Position numbers and translations under genes: made by a program
Origin: Falsochrobactrum ovis
GTDB taxonomy: Bacteria > Pseudomonadota > Alphaproteobacteria > Rhizobiales > Rhizobiaceae
Reading direction: 5' to 3'
Assembly: GCF_003259955.1 (NCBI RefSeq)
Contig: NZ_QLMK01000006.1
Span: 62,001 to 126,000, forward strand
DNA: 64,000 bases
The notes under the pieces: generated by a model
Told to the model about the DNA's origin: nothing
Seen by the model: the letters and a program-made list of their open reading frames with translations, nothing else
The model's database searches: none
In this document: one piece after another, positions 48,048-58,945 of the stretch
Layout: every line of letters starts with the position of its first letter
How positions within the stretch are numbered: the first letter of the stretch is position 1

Positions 48048-50510
48048 ATGGTAAGGCTAATCGGATATTTCTTCGGAATTGGGACGGTTCTGATGCTGTT
48101 GGTGGCAGGCGGGGTCGCTCTCTATGTGGGTAATCTCACCCACGACCTTCCGGATTACGAAGTTTTGGCGAAATATGAGCCGCCTGTCATGACGCGTGTG
48201 CATGCGTCTGATGGTAGCCTTATGTCAGAATTCGCACGCGAACGCCGTCTTTACCTTCCCATTCAGGCCGTGCCAAACCGCGTCAAAGCCGCGTTTATTT
48301 CTGCCGAAGACAAGACTTTTTATGAACATCATGGCCTAGATTTTGGTGGGTTAGCGCGCGCTGTTGTAACCAATATCAAGAATATGGGAACAGGCCGGCG
48401 GCCGGTGGGCGCTTCGACCATTACCCAGCAGGTTGCAAAAAACTTCCTGCTTTCATCAAACCAGACCTATGATCGAAAGATTAAAGAAGCCATCCTGGCC
48501 ATGCGCATTGAGCAGGCCTATTCCAAAGATCACATTCTTGAACTTTACTTGAATGAAATTTTCTTTGGCCTCGGATCATATGGTATCGCCGCTGCTGCTC
48601 TTTCCTATTTTGACAAATCGGTAGGCGAATTGTCGATCGCAGAAACTGCCTATCTAGCGGCGTTGCCGAAAGGCCCCAACAATTACCATCCTTACCGCTA
48701 TCCAGATCGGGCCATTGAGCGCCGCAACTGGGTCATCGATCGCATGTATGAGAATGGCTATATAACTTCGGCAGAAGCCGAAGAGGCAAAGAGCGAGCCA
48801 TTAGGCGTAAAGCCGCGTACTGCGACCCATTATCTTTTTGCTTCTGAATATTTCGCCGAGGAAGTTCGCCGTCAGATTATTCAGAAATATGGCGTGGACG
48901 CACTTTATGAAGGCGGTTTATCGGTTCGCACTACACTTGACCCCGCATTGCAGGTATCAGCGCGCAAGGCATTGCAATCAGCATTGCTGCGTTACGACGA
49001 AGCTCGTGGCTGGCGCGGACCCGTAAAAAATGTCGAAATCGGAAATGATTGGGGTACTGCTTTTGGAGACTTAGAGCCATTCTCTGATGTTCCCGAGTGG
49101 CGTCTCGCAATTGTTTTAAATGTTTCTTCGGCAGGCGTTGATATTGGATTGCAGCCGCCGCTTGAAGCATCGGGCTTGCGAAGCAAACAGCGTGATCGCG
49201 CTTTCATTGCGGCCGATGATATGAAATGGGCCATGCGCGTTATCAATATTGGCGGCAAGCGCAGCAGTGCTAAATCACCCGAAGGCGTCCTTGAGCGCGG
49301 TGATATTATTTTTGTATCAAAAGCCGAAGGCGATTCCCGTTATCGGTTGCAGCAGCCACCTAAGCTAGAAGGTGCTATCGTTGCGATGGACCCTCACACG
49401 GGCCGTGTTCTGGCGCTGGTGGGCGGATTCTCCTTTTCTGAGTCAGAATTTAATCGAGCAACACAAGCCTATCGCCAGCCCGGATCTTCGTTTAAGCCGG
49501 TTGTGTATGCCGCTGCTCTTGATAACGGATACACACCCGCATCAGTCGTTCTTGATGGGCCATTAGAAGTCGATCAAGGTGGCTCACTGGGTGTTTGGGC
49601 GCCTAAGAACTACTCGGGTAAATTCTCCGGCCCTTCCACATTGCGTTATGGCATTGAACAATCGCGCAACGTCATGACCGTGCGTCTTGCACAGGATATG
49701 GGCATGAACATCGTGGCAGAATATGCGGAGCGGTTTGGTATCTATGATAAAATGATGCCAGTGCTTTCCATGTCTCTCGGCGCAGGGGAAACTACTGTTT
49801 TGCGGATGGTGACGGCTTATTCTGTGATGGCCAATGGCGGCATGAGTATTACGCCCTCAATGATCGACCGCATTCAGGATCGTTATGGCAAAACCGTATT
49901 TAAACATGATGAAAGAAAATGCGAAAATTGCAACGCGCTCCAATGGGCTAATCAGGACGAGCCAACTCTGATCGACGACCGGGATCAGGTACTTGATCCG
50001 ATGACTTCGTATCAGATCACCTCCATGATGGAAGGCGTAGTGCAGCGCGGAACTGCCCAGCTTCTCAAAAGCCTTGACCGCCCAATTGCGGGTAAAACGG
50101 GTACTACCAACGACGAAAAAGATGCTTGGTTCGTTGGCTATACACCTGATCTCGTTGTGGGAGTGTTCATGGGATATGATACGCCGACGCCGCTCGGACG
50201 CGGTAATACCGGTGGCGCTCTGGCCGCGCCGGTGTTTAAAGCGTTCATGACCGAAGCGCTTGAAGGCACGCCAAAAACAAATTTCCGCGTTCCGGAAGGT
50301 ATGACATTAATTGGGATCAATCGTAAGACCGGTATGCGGACCAATGAAGGTGATCCGAATTTGATCATGGAGGCTTTCAAGCCGGGAACAGGGCCTTCGG
50401 ACACTTATTCCGTTATTGGAATGGATCAATATAGAGAGGGCGCGCCTGTGATTCCGCAGTCGCCCCAAGCCACAAGAGCAATTAATTCTGGTGCAGGCGG
50501 CCTTTACTGA
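48048..50510 (+). CDS. mrcA: Penicillin-binding protein 1A
   Basis: An 820-residue bifunctional enzyme. One N-terminal membrane anchor is followed by the GT51 transglycosylase domain with EDKTFYEHHG (catalytic Glu), GASTITQQVAKN and KEAILAMRIEQ. A long OB-like insert (about 290-430) precedes the transpeptidase domain, with QPGSSFKPV (SxxK), EQSRNV (SxN) and GKTGTTND (KTG). It polymerises and crosslinks peptidoglycan. The C-terminal tail is short and unstructured. Confidence 0.95.
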   Translation: MVRLIGYFFGIGTVLMLLVAGGVALYVGNLTHDLPDYEVLAKYEPPVMTRVHASDGSLMSEFARERRLYLPIQAVPNRVKAAFISAEDKTFYEHHGLDFGGLARAVVTNIKNMGTGRRPVGASTITQQVAKNFLLSSNQTYDRKIKEAILAMRIEQAYSKDHILELYLNEIFFGLGSYGIAAAALSYFDKSVGELSIAETAYLAALPKGPNNYHPYRYPDRAIERRNWVIDRMYENGYITSAEAEEAKSEPLGVKPRTATHYLFASEYFAEEVRRQIIQKYGVDALYEGGLSVRTTLDPALQVSARKALQSALLRYDEARGWRGPVKNVEIGNDWGTAFGDLEPFSDVPEWRLAIVLNVSSAGVDIGLQPPLEASGLRSKQRDRAFIAADDMKWAMRVINIGGKRSSAKSPEGVLERGDIIFVSKAEGDSRYRLQQPPKLEGAIVAMDPHTGRVLALVGGFSFSESEFNRATQAYRQPGSSFKPVVYAAALDNGYTPASVVLDGPLEVDQGGSLGVWAPKNYSGKFSGPSTLRYGIEQSRNVMTVRLAQDMGMNIVAEYAERFGIYDKMMPVLSMSLGAGETTVLRMVTAYSVMANGGMSITPSMIDRIQDRYGKTVFKHDERKCENCNALQWANQDEPTLIDDRDQVLDPMTSYQITSMMEGVVQRGTAQLLKSLDRPIAGKTGTTNDEKDAWFVGYTPDLVVGVFMGYDTPTPLGRGNTGGALAAPVFKAFMTEALEGTPKTNFRVPEGMTLIGINRKTGMRTNEGDPNLIMEAFKPGTGPSDTYSVIGMDQYREGAPVIPQSPQATRAINSGAGGLY

Positions 50511-50658
50511 GCACCCTCTTTACAGCTTAGGGCAGGCTAATTATGTTCCTGCCCGTTCAGGCGGAGTTTGACCGCTGAATCGAATGACGCGGAACTGCTC
50601 CCTCGGAGAGCCTGCGTTATTCTTACCACATACAGAATTGATAAAGGACGATTTACCC

Positions 50659-51787
50659 ATGCGCGCGGAAATCGAGTCGCTGGTCGACGAAATCCAGCAG
50701 GCCATAAGCCTGCTGAGGAGGCATCTTTGACTGGGATCAGGCAATCAAACGTCTTGGTTATCTGAATCAGAAAGCTGAAGATCCGACACTTTGGGACGAT
50801 GCACAAGAAGCCCAAAAACTGATGCGGGAACGCCAGAACCTGGAAGATAGCATCAATGGTCTAAACGGGCTGACGCAATCCTTAAATGATTGTATCGAAC
50901 TCATCGCTATGGGCGAAGAGGAGGGCGATCAGTCAATTATTGAGGATGCAGAAGCGACAATCCGCGAACTCAAACAAGAGACAGATCGCCGTCAGATCGA
51001 TATGTTGCTTTCAGGTGAAGCTGACTCCAACGACACCTATCTGGAAATTCATGCCGGAGCAGGCGGAACTGAAAGTCAGGACTGGGCGTCTATGCTGCTT
51101 CGGATGTACACACGCTGGGCAGAGCGCAGTGGCCGCAAGGTCGAAGTGATGGAAGTTCACTACGGCGAGGAGGCTGGCATCAAGTCGGCTACGCTTCTTG
51201 TAAAGGGGCATAACTCCTACGGTATGATGAAAACCGAATCGGGTGTTCATCGCCTTGTGCGCATTTCGCCCTATGATTCCAATGCTCGGCGTCATACATC
51301 CTTTGCCAGTGTTTGGGTCTATCCTGTGATCGACGATAATATCGATGTTCAGGTCAGTGAATCAGATGTGCGCATCGATACCTATCGGGCGTCCGGTGCA
51401 GGTGGACAGCATGTCAATACGACGGACTCCGCGGTACGTATCACGCATATTGCGACTGGTATCGTGGTTCAGTGTCAGGCCGAACGTTCACAGCATAAAA
51501 ACCGTGAAAAAGCCTGGTCAATGTTGCGAGCCCGCTTATACGAGGAAGAGCTCAAGAAACGTGAAGAAGCGACTGATGCCGCCAACTCCACGAAAACGGA
51601 AATTGGCTGGGGCCATCAGATACGCTCTTACGTATTGCAACCATACCAGCTCATCAAAGACCTCAGGACAGGTGTTGAAAGCAGCAACCCTCAAGAGGTA
51701 CTTGACGGTGAAGTGACGCCATTTATGGAAGCAGCGCTCGCGCACCGTATACATGGCGGAGCGGAATTAGTCGAAGATATCGACTGA
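50659..51787 (+). CDS. prfB: Peptide chain release factor 2, with programmed +1 frameshift
   Basis: A 375-residue protein assembled from two frames: codons 1-23 from ATG 50659 to the in-frame TGA at 50728-50730, then a +1 shift to GAC at 50729 and on to TGA 51785-51787. The peptide-release motif GGQ is in [18 protein letters not shown], and the SPYDSNARR segment is typical; the stop-recognition motif SPF equivalent lies around the same domain. RF2 ends translation at UGA and UAA. Low RF2 favours the shift, which gives autoregulation. Confidence 0.96.
50715..50731 (+). promoter_or_regulatory. prfB: prfB programmed +1 frameshift site
   Basis: AGGAGG (50716-50721) acts as an internal Shine-Dalgarno element 3 bases before the slippery CTT TGA C (50725-50731). 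This is the classic RF2 recoding signal: ribosomes paused at UGA slip from CUU to UUU and continue with GAC. Confidence 0.96.
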
Positions 51788-51802
51788 TAACAGCACAAAT
51801 CA

Positions 51803-51837
51803 AAAGCGCCGGTTGAAAGCTTCAACTGGCGCTTTGT
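51803..51837. terminator. Terminator after prfB
   Basis: AAAGCGCC and GTTGAA pair with TTCAAC and GGCGCTTT across an AGC loop with one G.T position, followed by TTC. It sits between convergent prfB and the small secreted gene. Confidence 0.8.
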
Positions 51838-51863
51838 TCAAAAATTAGGCTATCTTTAACGGA

Positions 51864-52142
51864 TCAGCCGCGTGTAATCCCGGGAACCGGACCGGTTATG
51901 ATTGGATCAATTCCAAAAACCGTAAATTTCTGTGCTGAGATAATTCCATCTTCTAAATCAAGTTCCTGCGGCGCTGCTTCCGATGGCTTTTCTGGCAATG
52001 GTTGGATCAAAATTATCTGACGCTCATCAGCATTTGCAGAAAATCCGCTATATCCGAAAGCTAGAATTCCACATAGCAACGCGCCGCCAATCCTGACGGC
52101 TAGTTGTGCGGATGTACTATTAAAGCGAGAATGGCTCTGCAT
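51864..52142 (-). CDS. Small secreted protein of unknown function
   Basis: A 92-residue protein. Residues about 12-38 form a signal peptide (IGGALLCGILAFGYSGFSANA), leaving a mature part of about 55 residues, acidic and proline-rich (LPEKPSEAAPQELDLEDG), ending GIDPIITGPVPGITRG. No cysteine is left in the mature part. An upstream start at 52175 is possible. No family was recognised. Confidence 0.6.
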   Translation of the reverse strand: MQSHSRFNSTSAQLAVRIGGALLCGILAFGYSGFSANADERQIILIQPLPEKPSEAAPQELDLEDGIISAQKFTVFGIDPIITGPVPGITRG

Positions 52143-52235
52143 CGCATGTCCATTTCTGTTGCGCAGGAAATACATCCTTAATAGATGTTACGATTATGAC
52201 CTCATCAAGGTTAATCAAAAATTTCTTAGATATAG

Positions 52236-52706
52236 TTAATTTAGCTTCTCCGCAGCTTCGAGTACTGCCTGTGCATGGCCAGCAACCTTGACTTTATTCC
52301 AAACTTGCGCGACCTGGCCATCTTTATCAATGAGGAAGGTGGTGCGTTCGACCCCCATATATTTGCGACCATACATACTTTTTTCGACCCAGACACCATA
52401 GGCTTCCAAAACGGTTTTATCTTGGTCTGAAGCAAGCTCGACCGTCAGATCATGCTTTGTTCGAAATTTTGCGTGTTTCTCAATACTATCAGGGGAAATA
52501 CCAATGACTTTTGTATTTATTGCATCGAAATTCGGCTGTAGTTGCGAGAATTCAATGGCTTCTTTTGTACAGCCCGATGTATCGTCTTTTGGATAAAAAT
52601 AGACGACGACCGCTTGTCCCCGGAACTCCGATAAAGAAATCGTCCCACGACGATCAGAAGCAAGGGTAAAATCTGGAGCTTTTTCTCCAACTTGAGGACG
52701 AGCCAT
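52236..52706 (-). CDS. bcp: Thioredoxin-dependent thiol peroxidase (Bcp)
   Basis: A 156-residue peroxiredoxin. KAPDFTLASDRRG starts the fold; the peroxidatic cysteine is in PKDDTSGCTKEAIEF. It is the only cysteine in the protein, so this is a 1-Cys-type Bcp with no resolving cysteine in the usual helix. ERTTFLIDKDGQV is the conserved C-terminal segment. It reduces peroxides in the cytoplasm. ATG 52706 fits the family start; 52739 is an upstream alternative. Confidence 0.93.
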   Translation of the reverse strand: MARPQVGEKAPDFTLASDRRGTISLSEFRGQAVVVYFYPKDDTSGCTKEAIEFSQLQPNFDAINTKVIGISPDSIEKHAKFRTKHDLTVELASDQDKTVLEAYGVWVEKSMYGRKYMGVERTTFLIDKDGQVAQVWNKVKVAGHAQAVLEAAEKLN

Positions 52707-52851
52707 AGGAAAGCCTTTCTTTGATGGAAATGCGACCATATCAGGTTATAGTTTGTGCTATCGCATTTAGATGGGAATATGCAAATATTCAGACCCGTTT
52801 TTGAGTGCGACCAACGAGAACAGAATATAGATATGATCTCCCTCACAACTC

Positions 52852-55800
52852 GTGGGCGAGATTGACTATGGAACGAATAATTCGGCTGGAATATTGACGG
52901 AAAAACCGCGCAGAATACGCTTCAGCAAAGGCGAGCTTGAAAGAATCGAACGTCTTACTTCACAAGACGTGCGCGATACTGGACGCGGTTTAAAACACAC
53001 AAGACGTTCGTTCTTAACCCGTTTTTATCAATGCTTTTTGTCAGTTTGCATTGCTATATTTTTGATAGGTGGTGTCGGTTTTGTCGTTCTGCGCGGAGGC
53101 ATAGACAGCGATCTATTGCGAGATGAAGCGCAGAAAAGCCTCAGTAATCTATTGGGCTCGGGCGCTACAGCCTCTATCGGCAATGCAGCGCTTTCGCTCG
53201 ATCGAAACAGTTTGGTTGCGATTAATGCTCAAGATGTTTCCATATCGGATCCAGCACTTGGTGTTGCTATCAATAATATACGCTCTGTGCGTTTGGGCTT
53301 GTCACCGCTTCCCCTATTGACTGGCAAGATGCGCATCGCCGAATTGGCCATTGACGGGGCGAATTTTGAATTTTTAGAACAAGAAGGCCCGACTTTTTGG
53401 AAAACTTTGCCCTATGATGAGCAGGGATTGCTGGATTTTGATGCGATATCGCGTGAAATATTTGCTGCCATGCGCCATAATCTAGAATTGCTAGGTAAGC
53501 AGAATCCGCAAGCAATCGAACTCACCAACAGCACCATTCAATTTAAAGTCGGCGAAACCGTTCAGACTTTTCATATTCAAACGCTCAGACTAGTCGAAAA
53601 AACCGGCCAGATTTCTTTAGCTGGAAACGTTGAATGGAACGGTCAAAACATTCGTATGGTTGGTACCATTCTCTGGAAGGATGACCAGCGCAACGAGCTC
53701 GCAGCCTTCGAACTCCAGCTTCGCGATATTCCCGTGCGTCTGGGGCCTGCTGATGAAGTTGCACCGGTTCTAGAGAACACACATATTAATCCAGCACATT
53801 TCGTTTTTAGCGCAGTGGCGGATCTATTTCTCGCGGGCCAAGCCGCCACCTCGAATAAAGCTGAACGCCTCTCGGTGAATTTTGATGTCGATAATATCGA
53901 CATGCAATTAGGAAAAATCGATGATGTTCGCGGTCGGGCGTCTCTTAAACTCGAACATGTGGTGGGAAGCAAAAAATTGGAGATCCTCCCGTCCCGAATT
54001 CAACTGAACGGTTTAAGTGCAAATTTTAATGGCGCAATTGGTCCCGATTCGGATTTCAAAGGCCAAGAGCAGGGGCCAGCCTATCGGTTCGAAGTTGTCA
54101 CCAGCTCGGCAACCAGTTTGCCAGTAGAATCCAGCGATCCAGAGCTGTCATTTGGCGTGCATATAGGAGGGCGATTTTTCGCAGAAAACCAGCGCATTCA
54201 GTTCACGACGCTTGATCTGAAAACTGCGACAGGCGAGCTCTATGGGCAAGGAAGCATGGCGTTTGGCCAAGGCTCGCCGGAAATGATTTTCATGTTGCGC
54301 ATACCCACTATGGCTGTGAGTGATGCAAAGCATCTTTGGCCGATTGATGTGGCCGATGGCGCGCGTGAATGGGTGATAAAAAACCTATTCGGAGGCACCC
54401 TGAAGGACAGTCGAATTGATATTTCGCTTGCAGGTGGACGCTTCAATGGCCCAGGTCGCCCCCCACCTATGACAGGGGAAGAAATCAAAGCGGATTTCAA
54501 TGTAGTTGAAACACGCTTTGATGTTGTGGGCGAACTGCCACCGATAAGAGACGTTGTAGGCAACATTTCTGTTCGTGGTGCCCATGCGACTATTAAGCTC
54601 GATAAGGGAGTGGTCTACACCGATAATAACAGACAGGCACAAGTAACTGACGGGACGTTGATTATACCATGGGGGCCCCAACGCCCAGTTATAGCGGAAC
54701 TGGATTTAACCGTTTCTGGTGATGCGGCAGCGATCATTGAGATTGCTGGCAAAAAGCCTATCGATATTCAGGACGCGATCCCTTTTTCGCCCGAAGATGC
54801 TACCGGTGAAGTTAAATCGCATGTTTTGGTCAATTTTGCGGTGTCGAGAGGCGCACCGCCCGGCACCTTGCAATGGAATGCCGATATAGATTTCAAAGAC
54901 CTATCTCTTTCGCGCCGGATCGGTGGTTCATTCGTAACCGACGCTACGGGGAGTATAAAAGTCGATCAATCTTCGGCCATTATTAACGCAGAAGGACGAT
55001 TGGACGGTATTCCGGCGACCGTGAGCATGACCGAACCGCTCAAGCGGTCGGGAATGGTAAAGCCGCAACAAAAAATCAAATTAGAAGTTGACGATAAAAC
55101 CCGCGACAAGCTTTTCCCTGAGCTGAAAGGCTTGATTTCAGGCCCCATGACCGTCGAATTGGGCATGAAAAACGCAGATAAGCGGCACATACACGCCGAT
55201 CTTGGGAAAACGCGGGTCTCTCTGCCCTGGCTGGGTTGGCAGAAGGGAAGTGGAGTTCCAGCAAAGCTTGAGTTTGATCTCATTGAAAAAGGTCCAGCTG
55301 AAGGCAAAAATTTTGATGTTGAGAACCTTGTTCTAACGGGCGACACTTTTGGTGCGAGAGGCGCACTGAGCATTGCTGATGGAAGTTTGCAATCAGTGGA
55401 TCTGAACGAAGTTCGGCTGACCAGAGCTGACCGGCTTTCGCTCAAAACGGCCCTAAATGGAGGTAGCTATCGCGTTACCGTCAGAGGAGCGCGATTTGAT
55501 GCCCGTGCGCTGATTAAGCAAGCCATGGAGCAAAATCATAAACGCTCAGGCTCACAAACCAAGGATAATTCTAGATTGGTGGTCAGTGCCCAGATCGACG
55601 AAGTGACTGGCTTCCATGGAGAAACCTTAAAGAATCTTGCGGTTTCGTATGAAAAAGCGGGCAGCAGAGTATCTGGCTTATCCATCAATGCGACGACGTC
55701 ATCCGGCAAGAAGTTTACCGCTACAAATAACGATCAGGAAGGTGCCCGCTCCCTGACTTCGCGGTCAGAAGATGCCGGGGCAGTCCTTAGATTTTTTGAT

Positions 55801-56340
55801 TTTTACGACAAAATGCGCGGAGGTAAAATCTCCGTCGGATTGGCAGGGCAGGGTGATGGCCCATTAAGCGGACAGATTGACGCTCGGGATTTTTCCATTG
55901 TCGATGAACCGCGCCTTGCTAAAATTGTATCCAGTTCACCGGAGCCGGGCGGCCGCAGTCTTGACCAGGCCGTAAAACGCAAAATCGATGTTTCGCGCGT
56001 TGATTTTGAACGCGGCTTTTCTTTTATAGAAATGGGAAAAAGATATCTAAAGCTTTCCAGAGGCGTCGTGCGCGGACCATCCGTTGGAGCCACCTTTCAA
56101 GGCACACTTTATGATTCCAAAGGAAGCATGGAGATTACTGGGACTTTCATGCCAGCTTATGGCCTTAATCGGATGTTCAGCGAAGTGCCTATTTTAGGTG
56201 CGCTGCTTGGCAATGGACGCGATAAAGGCTTGCTAGGTATTACCTTCAAACTGATTGGAAGCGCCAAGCAACCCCAGGTAATCGTCAATCCAATATCTAT
56301 TATCGCGCCGGGCATCTTCCGCACGATATTCGAGTTTTAA
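52852..56340 (+). CDS. AsmA/YhdP-like large envelope protein
   Basis: An 1162-residue protein. A basic cytoplasmic N-terminus precedes one membrane helix (about 58-80, FLSVCIAIFLIGGVGFVVL); the rest is a long repetitive beta-rich region without cysteine, with a DUF3971-type middle section and an AsmA-like C-terminal part (MEITGTFMPAYGLNRMFSEVPILGALLGNG). AsmA/YhdP proteins form bridges that carry phospholipid from the inner to the outer membrane; that role is inferred. The start is GTG 52852. It diverges from bcp. Confidence 0.86.
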   Translation: MGEIDYGTNNSAGILTEKPRRIRFSKGELERIERLTSQDVRDTGRGLKHTRRSFLTRFYQCFLSVCIAIFLIGGVGFVVLRGGIDSDLLRDEAQKSLSNLLGSGATASIGNAALSLDRNSLVAINAQDVSISDPALGVAINNIRSVRLGLSPLPLLTGKMRIAELAIDGANFEFLEQEGPTFWKTLPYDEQGLLDFDAISREIFAAMRHNLELLGKQNPQAIELTNSTIQFKVGETVQTFHIQTLRLVEKTGQISLAGNVEWNGQNIRMVGTILWKDDQRNELAAFELQLRDIPVRLGPADEVAPVLENTHINPAHFVFSAVADLFLAGQAATSNKAERLSVNFDVDNIDMQLGKIDDVRGRASLKLEHVVGSKKLEILPSRIQLNGLSANFNGAIGPDSDFKGQEQGPAYRFEVVTSSATSLPVESSDPELSFGVHIGGRFFAENQRIQFTTLDLKTATGELYGQGSMAFGQGSPEMIFMLRIPTMAVSDAKHLWPIDVADGAREWVIKNLFGGTLKDSRIDISLAGGRFNGPGRPPPMTGEEIKADFNVVETRFDVVGELPPIRDVVGNISVRGAHATIKLDKGVVYTDNNRQAQVTDGTLIIPWGPQRPVIAELDLTVSGDAAAIIEIAGKKPIDIQDAIPFSPEDATGEVKSHVLVNFAVSRGAPPGTLQWNADIDFKDLSLSRRIGGSFVTDATGSIKVDQSSAIINAEGRLDGIPATVSMTEPLKRSGMVKPQQKIKLEVDDKTRDKLFPELKGLISGPMTVELGMKNADKRHIHADLGKTRVSLPWLGWQKGSGVPAKLEFDLIEKGPAEGKNFDVENLVLTGDTFGARGALSIADGSLQSVDLNEVRLTRADRLSLKTALNGGSYRVTVRGARFDARALIKQAMEQNHKRSGSQTKDNSRLVVSAQIDEVTGFHGETLKNLAVSYEKAGSRVSGLSINATTSSGKKFTATNNDQEGARSLTSRSEDAGAVLRFFDFYDKMRGGKISVGLAGQGDGPLSGQIDARDFSIVDEPRLAKIVSSSPEPGGRSLDQAVKRKIDVSRVDFERGFSFIEMGKRYLKLSRGVVRGPSVGATFQGTLYDSKGSMEITGTFMPAYGLNRMFSEVPILGALLGNGRDKGLLGITFKLIGSAKQPQVIVNPISIIAPGIFRTIFEF

Positions 56341-56352
56341 GCATTAAAACGC

Positions 56353-56378
56353 AAAAAGCCGGATTGCCCCGGCTTTTT
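56353..56378. terminator. Terminator between the AsmA-like gene and tyrS
   Basis: AAAAAGCCGG pairs with CCGGCTTTTT over 10 bp across a 6-base loop. Placed between convergent genes, it can act in both directions. Confidence 0.85.
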
Positions 56379-56404
56379 GTTTTACATCGTTTAAGTCGCG
56401 CCAA

Positions 56405-57658
56405 TTATGCTGGTCGGATTAACACATGCCGCTTTTTACCTAAGGATACTTTGATCACTCCCTCATCATTCAAGGACGACGAATTGATGATCATGCGGGG
56501 ATCGCTGACTGGCTCGTCATTAATCCGTACCCCGCCACCTTCCACATGCCGGCGCGCTTCACCATTTGTCGTGCAAAGTTCTGCCAAAACCATTAAGGCG
56601 AGAACACCGATACCTTCATTTAGCGTTGCTTTATGAACGCCGACGGTTGGAAGGTTGCTCGAAAGCTCTCCTTCTTCAAAGGTCTTTCTGGCGGTTTCCG
56701 CAGCCACATCAGCAGCCTCCCGACCGTGCAAAAGCGCGGTGACTTCGGTTGCCAGAACTTTCTTCGCTTCGTTGATTTCAGCGCCACCCAGTGCTGCCAG
56801 ACGAGCAATTTCATCCAATGGCAGTGTGGTATAAAGCTTTAAGAAGCGTTCCACGTCCGCATCTTCCGTATTGCGCCAGTACTGCCAGAAATCATAAGTG
56901 CTGAGCATATCTGCATTGAGCCAGACAGCTCCGCCAAGTGATTTGCCCATTTTCTGCCCTGACGAAGTTGTCAGCAGTGGCGAGGTAAGGGCATAAAGCT
57001 GCGGCGTGCCCATGCGATGGCCGAGGTCAATACCATTGATAATATTGCCCCACTGATCCGAACCACCCATCTGCAAGCGCATATCAAAGCGTTTGTTGAG
57101 CTCTACAAAATCATAGGCTTGCAGAATCATATAGTTGAATTCGAGGAATGAGAGCGATTGTTCACGCTCAAGCCGCATCTTTACCGAATCAAATGATAAC
57201 ATACGGTTGACCGAGAAATGGCGGCCGACATCGCGCAGAAATTCTAAATAATTAATGCCGCGAAGCCAATCCGCATTATTCACCATCATTGCATCGGTCG
57301 GGCCTTCGCCAAAGGTGAGGTAGTTTGCAAAAACACGCTGTATGCCAGAAATATTTTCGGCAATCGTCTCTTCGGTCATCAGCTTGCGTGCTTCATCCTT
57401 AAAGGATGGATCGCCCACCATTCCAGTGCCACCGCCCATTAAAGCCACGGGCTTATGCCCTGTTTTCTGGAGCCAGTGCAGCATCATGATCTGAATAAGA
57501 CCACCTGCGTGCAAACTTGGTGCGGTAGGGTCAAAGCCGATATAAGCTGTGACGGTTTCCTTAGCCATCAATTCATCAAGGCCGCTTTCATCTGAAATTT
57601 GATGAATGAATCCGCGCTCGGACAGCGTGCGTAGAAAATCGGATTTGAAACCGGACAT
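56405..57658 (-). CDS. tyrS: Tyrosyl-tRNA synthetase
   Basis: A 417-residue class I synthetase. The HIGH-type motif lies in [15 protein letters not shown] and the KMSKS-type in [10 protein letters not shown]. The central [16 protein letters not shown] and [10 protein letters not shown] bind tyrosine. A C-terminal S4 domain (residues from about 350, [13 protein letters not shown]) binds tRNA. ATG 57658, with AGGAA upstream, is preferred over the longer frame from 57742. It diverges from anmK. Confidence 0.96.
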   Translation of the reverse strand: MSGFKSDFLRTLSERGFIHQISDESGLDELMAKETVTAYIGFDPTAPSLHAGGLIQIMMLHWLQKTGHKPVALMGGGTGMVGDPSFKDEARKLMTEETIAENISGIQRVFANYLTFGEGPTDAMMVNNADWLRGINYLEFLRDVGRHFSVNRMLSFDSVKMRLEREQSLSFLEFNYMILQAYDFVELNKRFDMRLQMGGSDQWGNIINGIDLGHRMGTPQLYALTSPLLTTSSGQKMGKSLGGAVWLNADMLSTYDFWQYWRNTEDADVERFLKLYTTLPLDEIARLAALGGAEINEAKKVLATEVTALLHGREAADVAAETARKTFEEGELSSNLPTVGVHKATLNEGIGVLALMVLAELCTTNGEARRHVEGGGVRINDEPVSDPRMIINSSSLNDEGVIKVSLGKKRHVLIRPA

Positions 57659-57771
57659 GCCCATTTCCTGACTGATAAGGCGAAGTTGAGAACTTAGTAA
57701 GCAAGCGCTTACCCTATTGAGATATTCTGCCTTTAACATCATTCATTGGAGAATAACAAGGAAAGTCCGGC

Positions 57772-58899
57772 ATGAGTAAGCTAAAACGCGCTATTGGCCT
57801 GATGAGCGGCACCTCGATGGACGGTGTTGATATCGCTCTTGTGGACACTGACGGCGAGACTCGAATCAAGCGCGGACCCTCAGCCTTCATGCCTTATTCC
57901 GATGGATTTCGCGCAAGGTTGAAAGCGGCTTTAGTGGATGCGCGTGCAATTTCAGAAAGACAGCAGCGCCCTGGAGGCTTGGCACGGCTAGAGCGAGACC
58001 TAACTTTGTTGCATGCAATTGCGCTGCATGATTTCCTATATCAAAACGCTTTGATGGCTCAAGACATTGATGTTGTCGGCTTTCACGGACAAACAGTTCT
58101 TCATCGCCCCCAATCCGGTCTGACCGTTCAGCTCGGTGATGGAGAATTACTCGCATCAGAAACTGGAATTCCAATAATCTATGACATGCGCGCCGAGGAT
58201 ATGCGGCATGGTGGTGAGGGCGCACCACTTATTCCTGCCTATCACGCTTCGCTTGCACAAAGCCTTTCCGGCAAGCTCAAACTTCCTGCCGTTTTTGTGA
58301 ATATTGGTGGTATTTCAAACCTCACCTATGTCGGGCCCGATGGCTCACTCGTTGCTTATGACAGCGGACCCGGAAATATGCTTATTGATCAATGGATGGA
58401 GTTAAACCGACAGGGTAGCTTTGATGCGGGTGGTGATATTGCCATGAGCGGCGAGATCAACCGCGAAATTGCAGATCGTTATCTTGAAAACCCCTTCTTT
58501 AAATCCAAACGTCGAAGCTCGCTGGATCGCAGTGATTTTTCGCCATTGAAAGAAGGGGAATTGTCGCTTGCGGACGGAGCGCGAACCCTAGCTTATATAA
58601 GCGCTGCTTCTATTATCCGCTCTGCAGAACATCTGCCCTCCACCCCCCGAACTTATATCATAAGTGGCGGTGGACGTCTGAACAAATCCATAATGACAGA
58701 ACTCTCTGCGCTGGCCGCAGGGCAGGGCGCGATAGTCATTGATGCAGACGAACTTGGCCTTAACGGTGATTCGATGGAAGCAGAAGCATGGGGATTTCTT
58801 GCCGTGCGATCTCAAAAGGGCTTACCGCTGACCTATCCAACGACGACCGGATGCATAAAGCCAGTTTCAGGTGGCGTTCTGGTCTTGCCTAAAAAATAA
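57772..58899 (+). CDS. anmK: Anhydro-N-acetylmuramic acid kinase
   Basis: A 375-residue sugar kinase. [17 protein letters not shown] is the N-terminal phosphate loop, [11 protein letters not shown] holds the catalytic Asp/His region, and [11 protein letters not shown] and [10 protein letters not shown] are signature pieces. It phosphorylates and opens anhydroMurNAc from recycled peptidoglycan, after NagZ action (gene at 11.2 kb). Its location after tyrS is the usual one in rhizobia. Confidence 0.95.
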   Translation: MSKLKRAIGLMSGTSMDGVDIALVDTDGETRIKRGPSAFMPYSDGFRARLKAALVDARAISERQQRPGGLARLERDLTLLHAIALHDFLYQNALMAQDIDVVGFHGQTVLHRPQSGLTVQLGDGELLASETGIPIIYDMRAEDMRHGGEGAPLIPAYHASLAQSLSGKLKLPAVFVNIGGISNLTYVGPDGSLVAYDSGPGNMLIDQWMELNRQGSFDAGGDIAMSGEINREIADRYLENPFFKSKRRSSLDRSDFSPLKEGELSLADGARTLAYISAASIIRSAEHLPSTPRTYIISGGGRLNKSIMTELSALAAGQGAIVIDADELGLNGDSMEAEAWGFLAVRSQKGLPLTYPTTTGCIKPVSGGVLVLPKK

Positions 58900-58900
58900 A

Positions 58901-58922
58901 ATCGGCGGGAAACCCCGCCGAT
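58901..58922. terminator. Terminator after anmK
   Basis: ATCGGCGGG pairs with CCCGCCGAT across AAAC. It has no long U-run but lies between convergent genes and is GC-rich. Confidence 0.65.
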
Positions 58923-58945
58923 CGCATTTAGATTTTGTTATCGGT

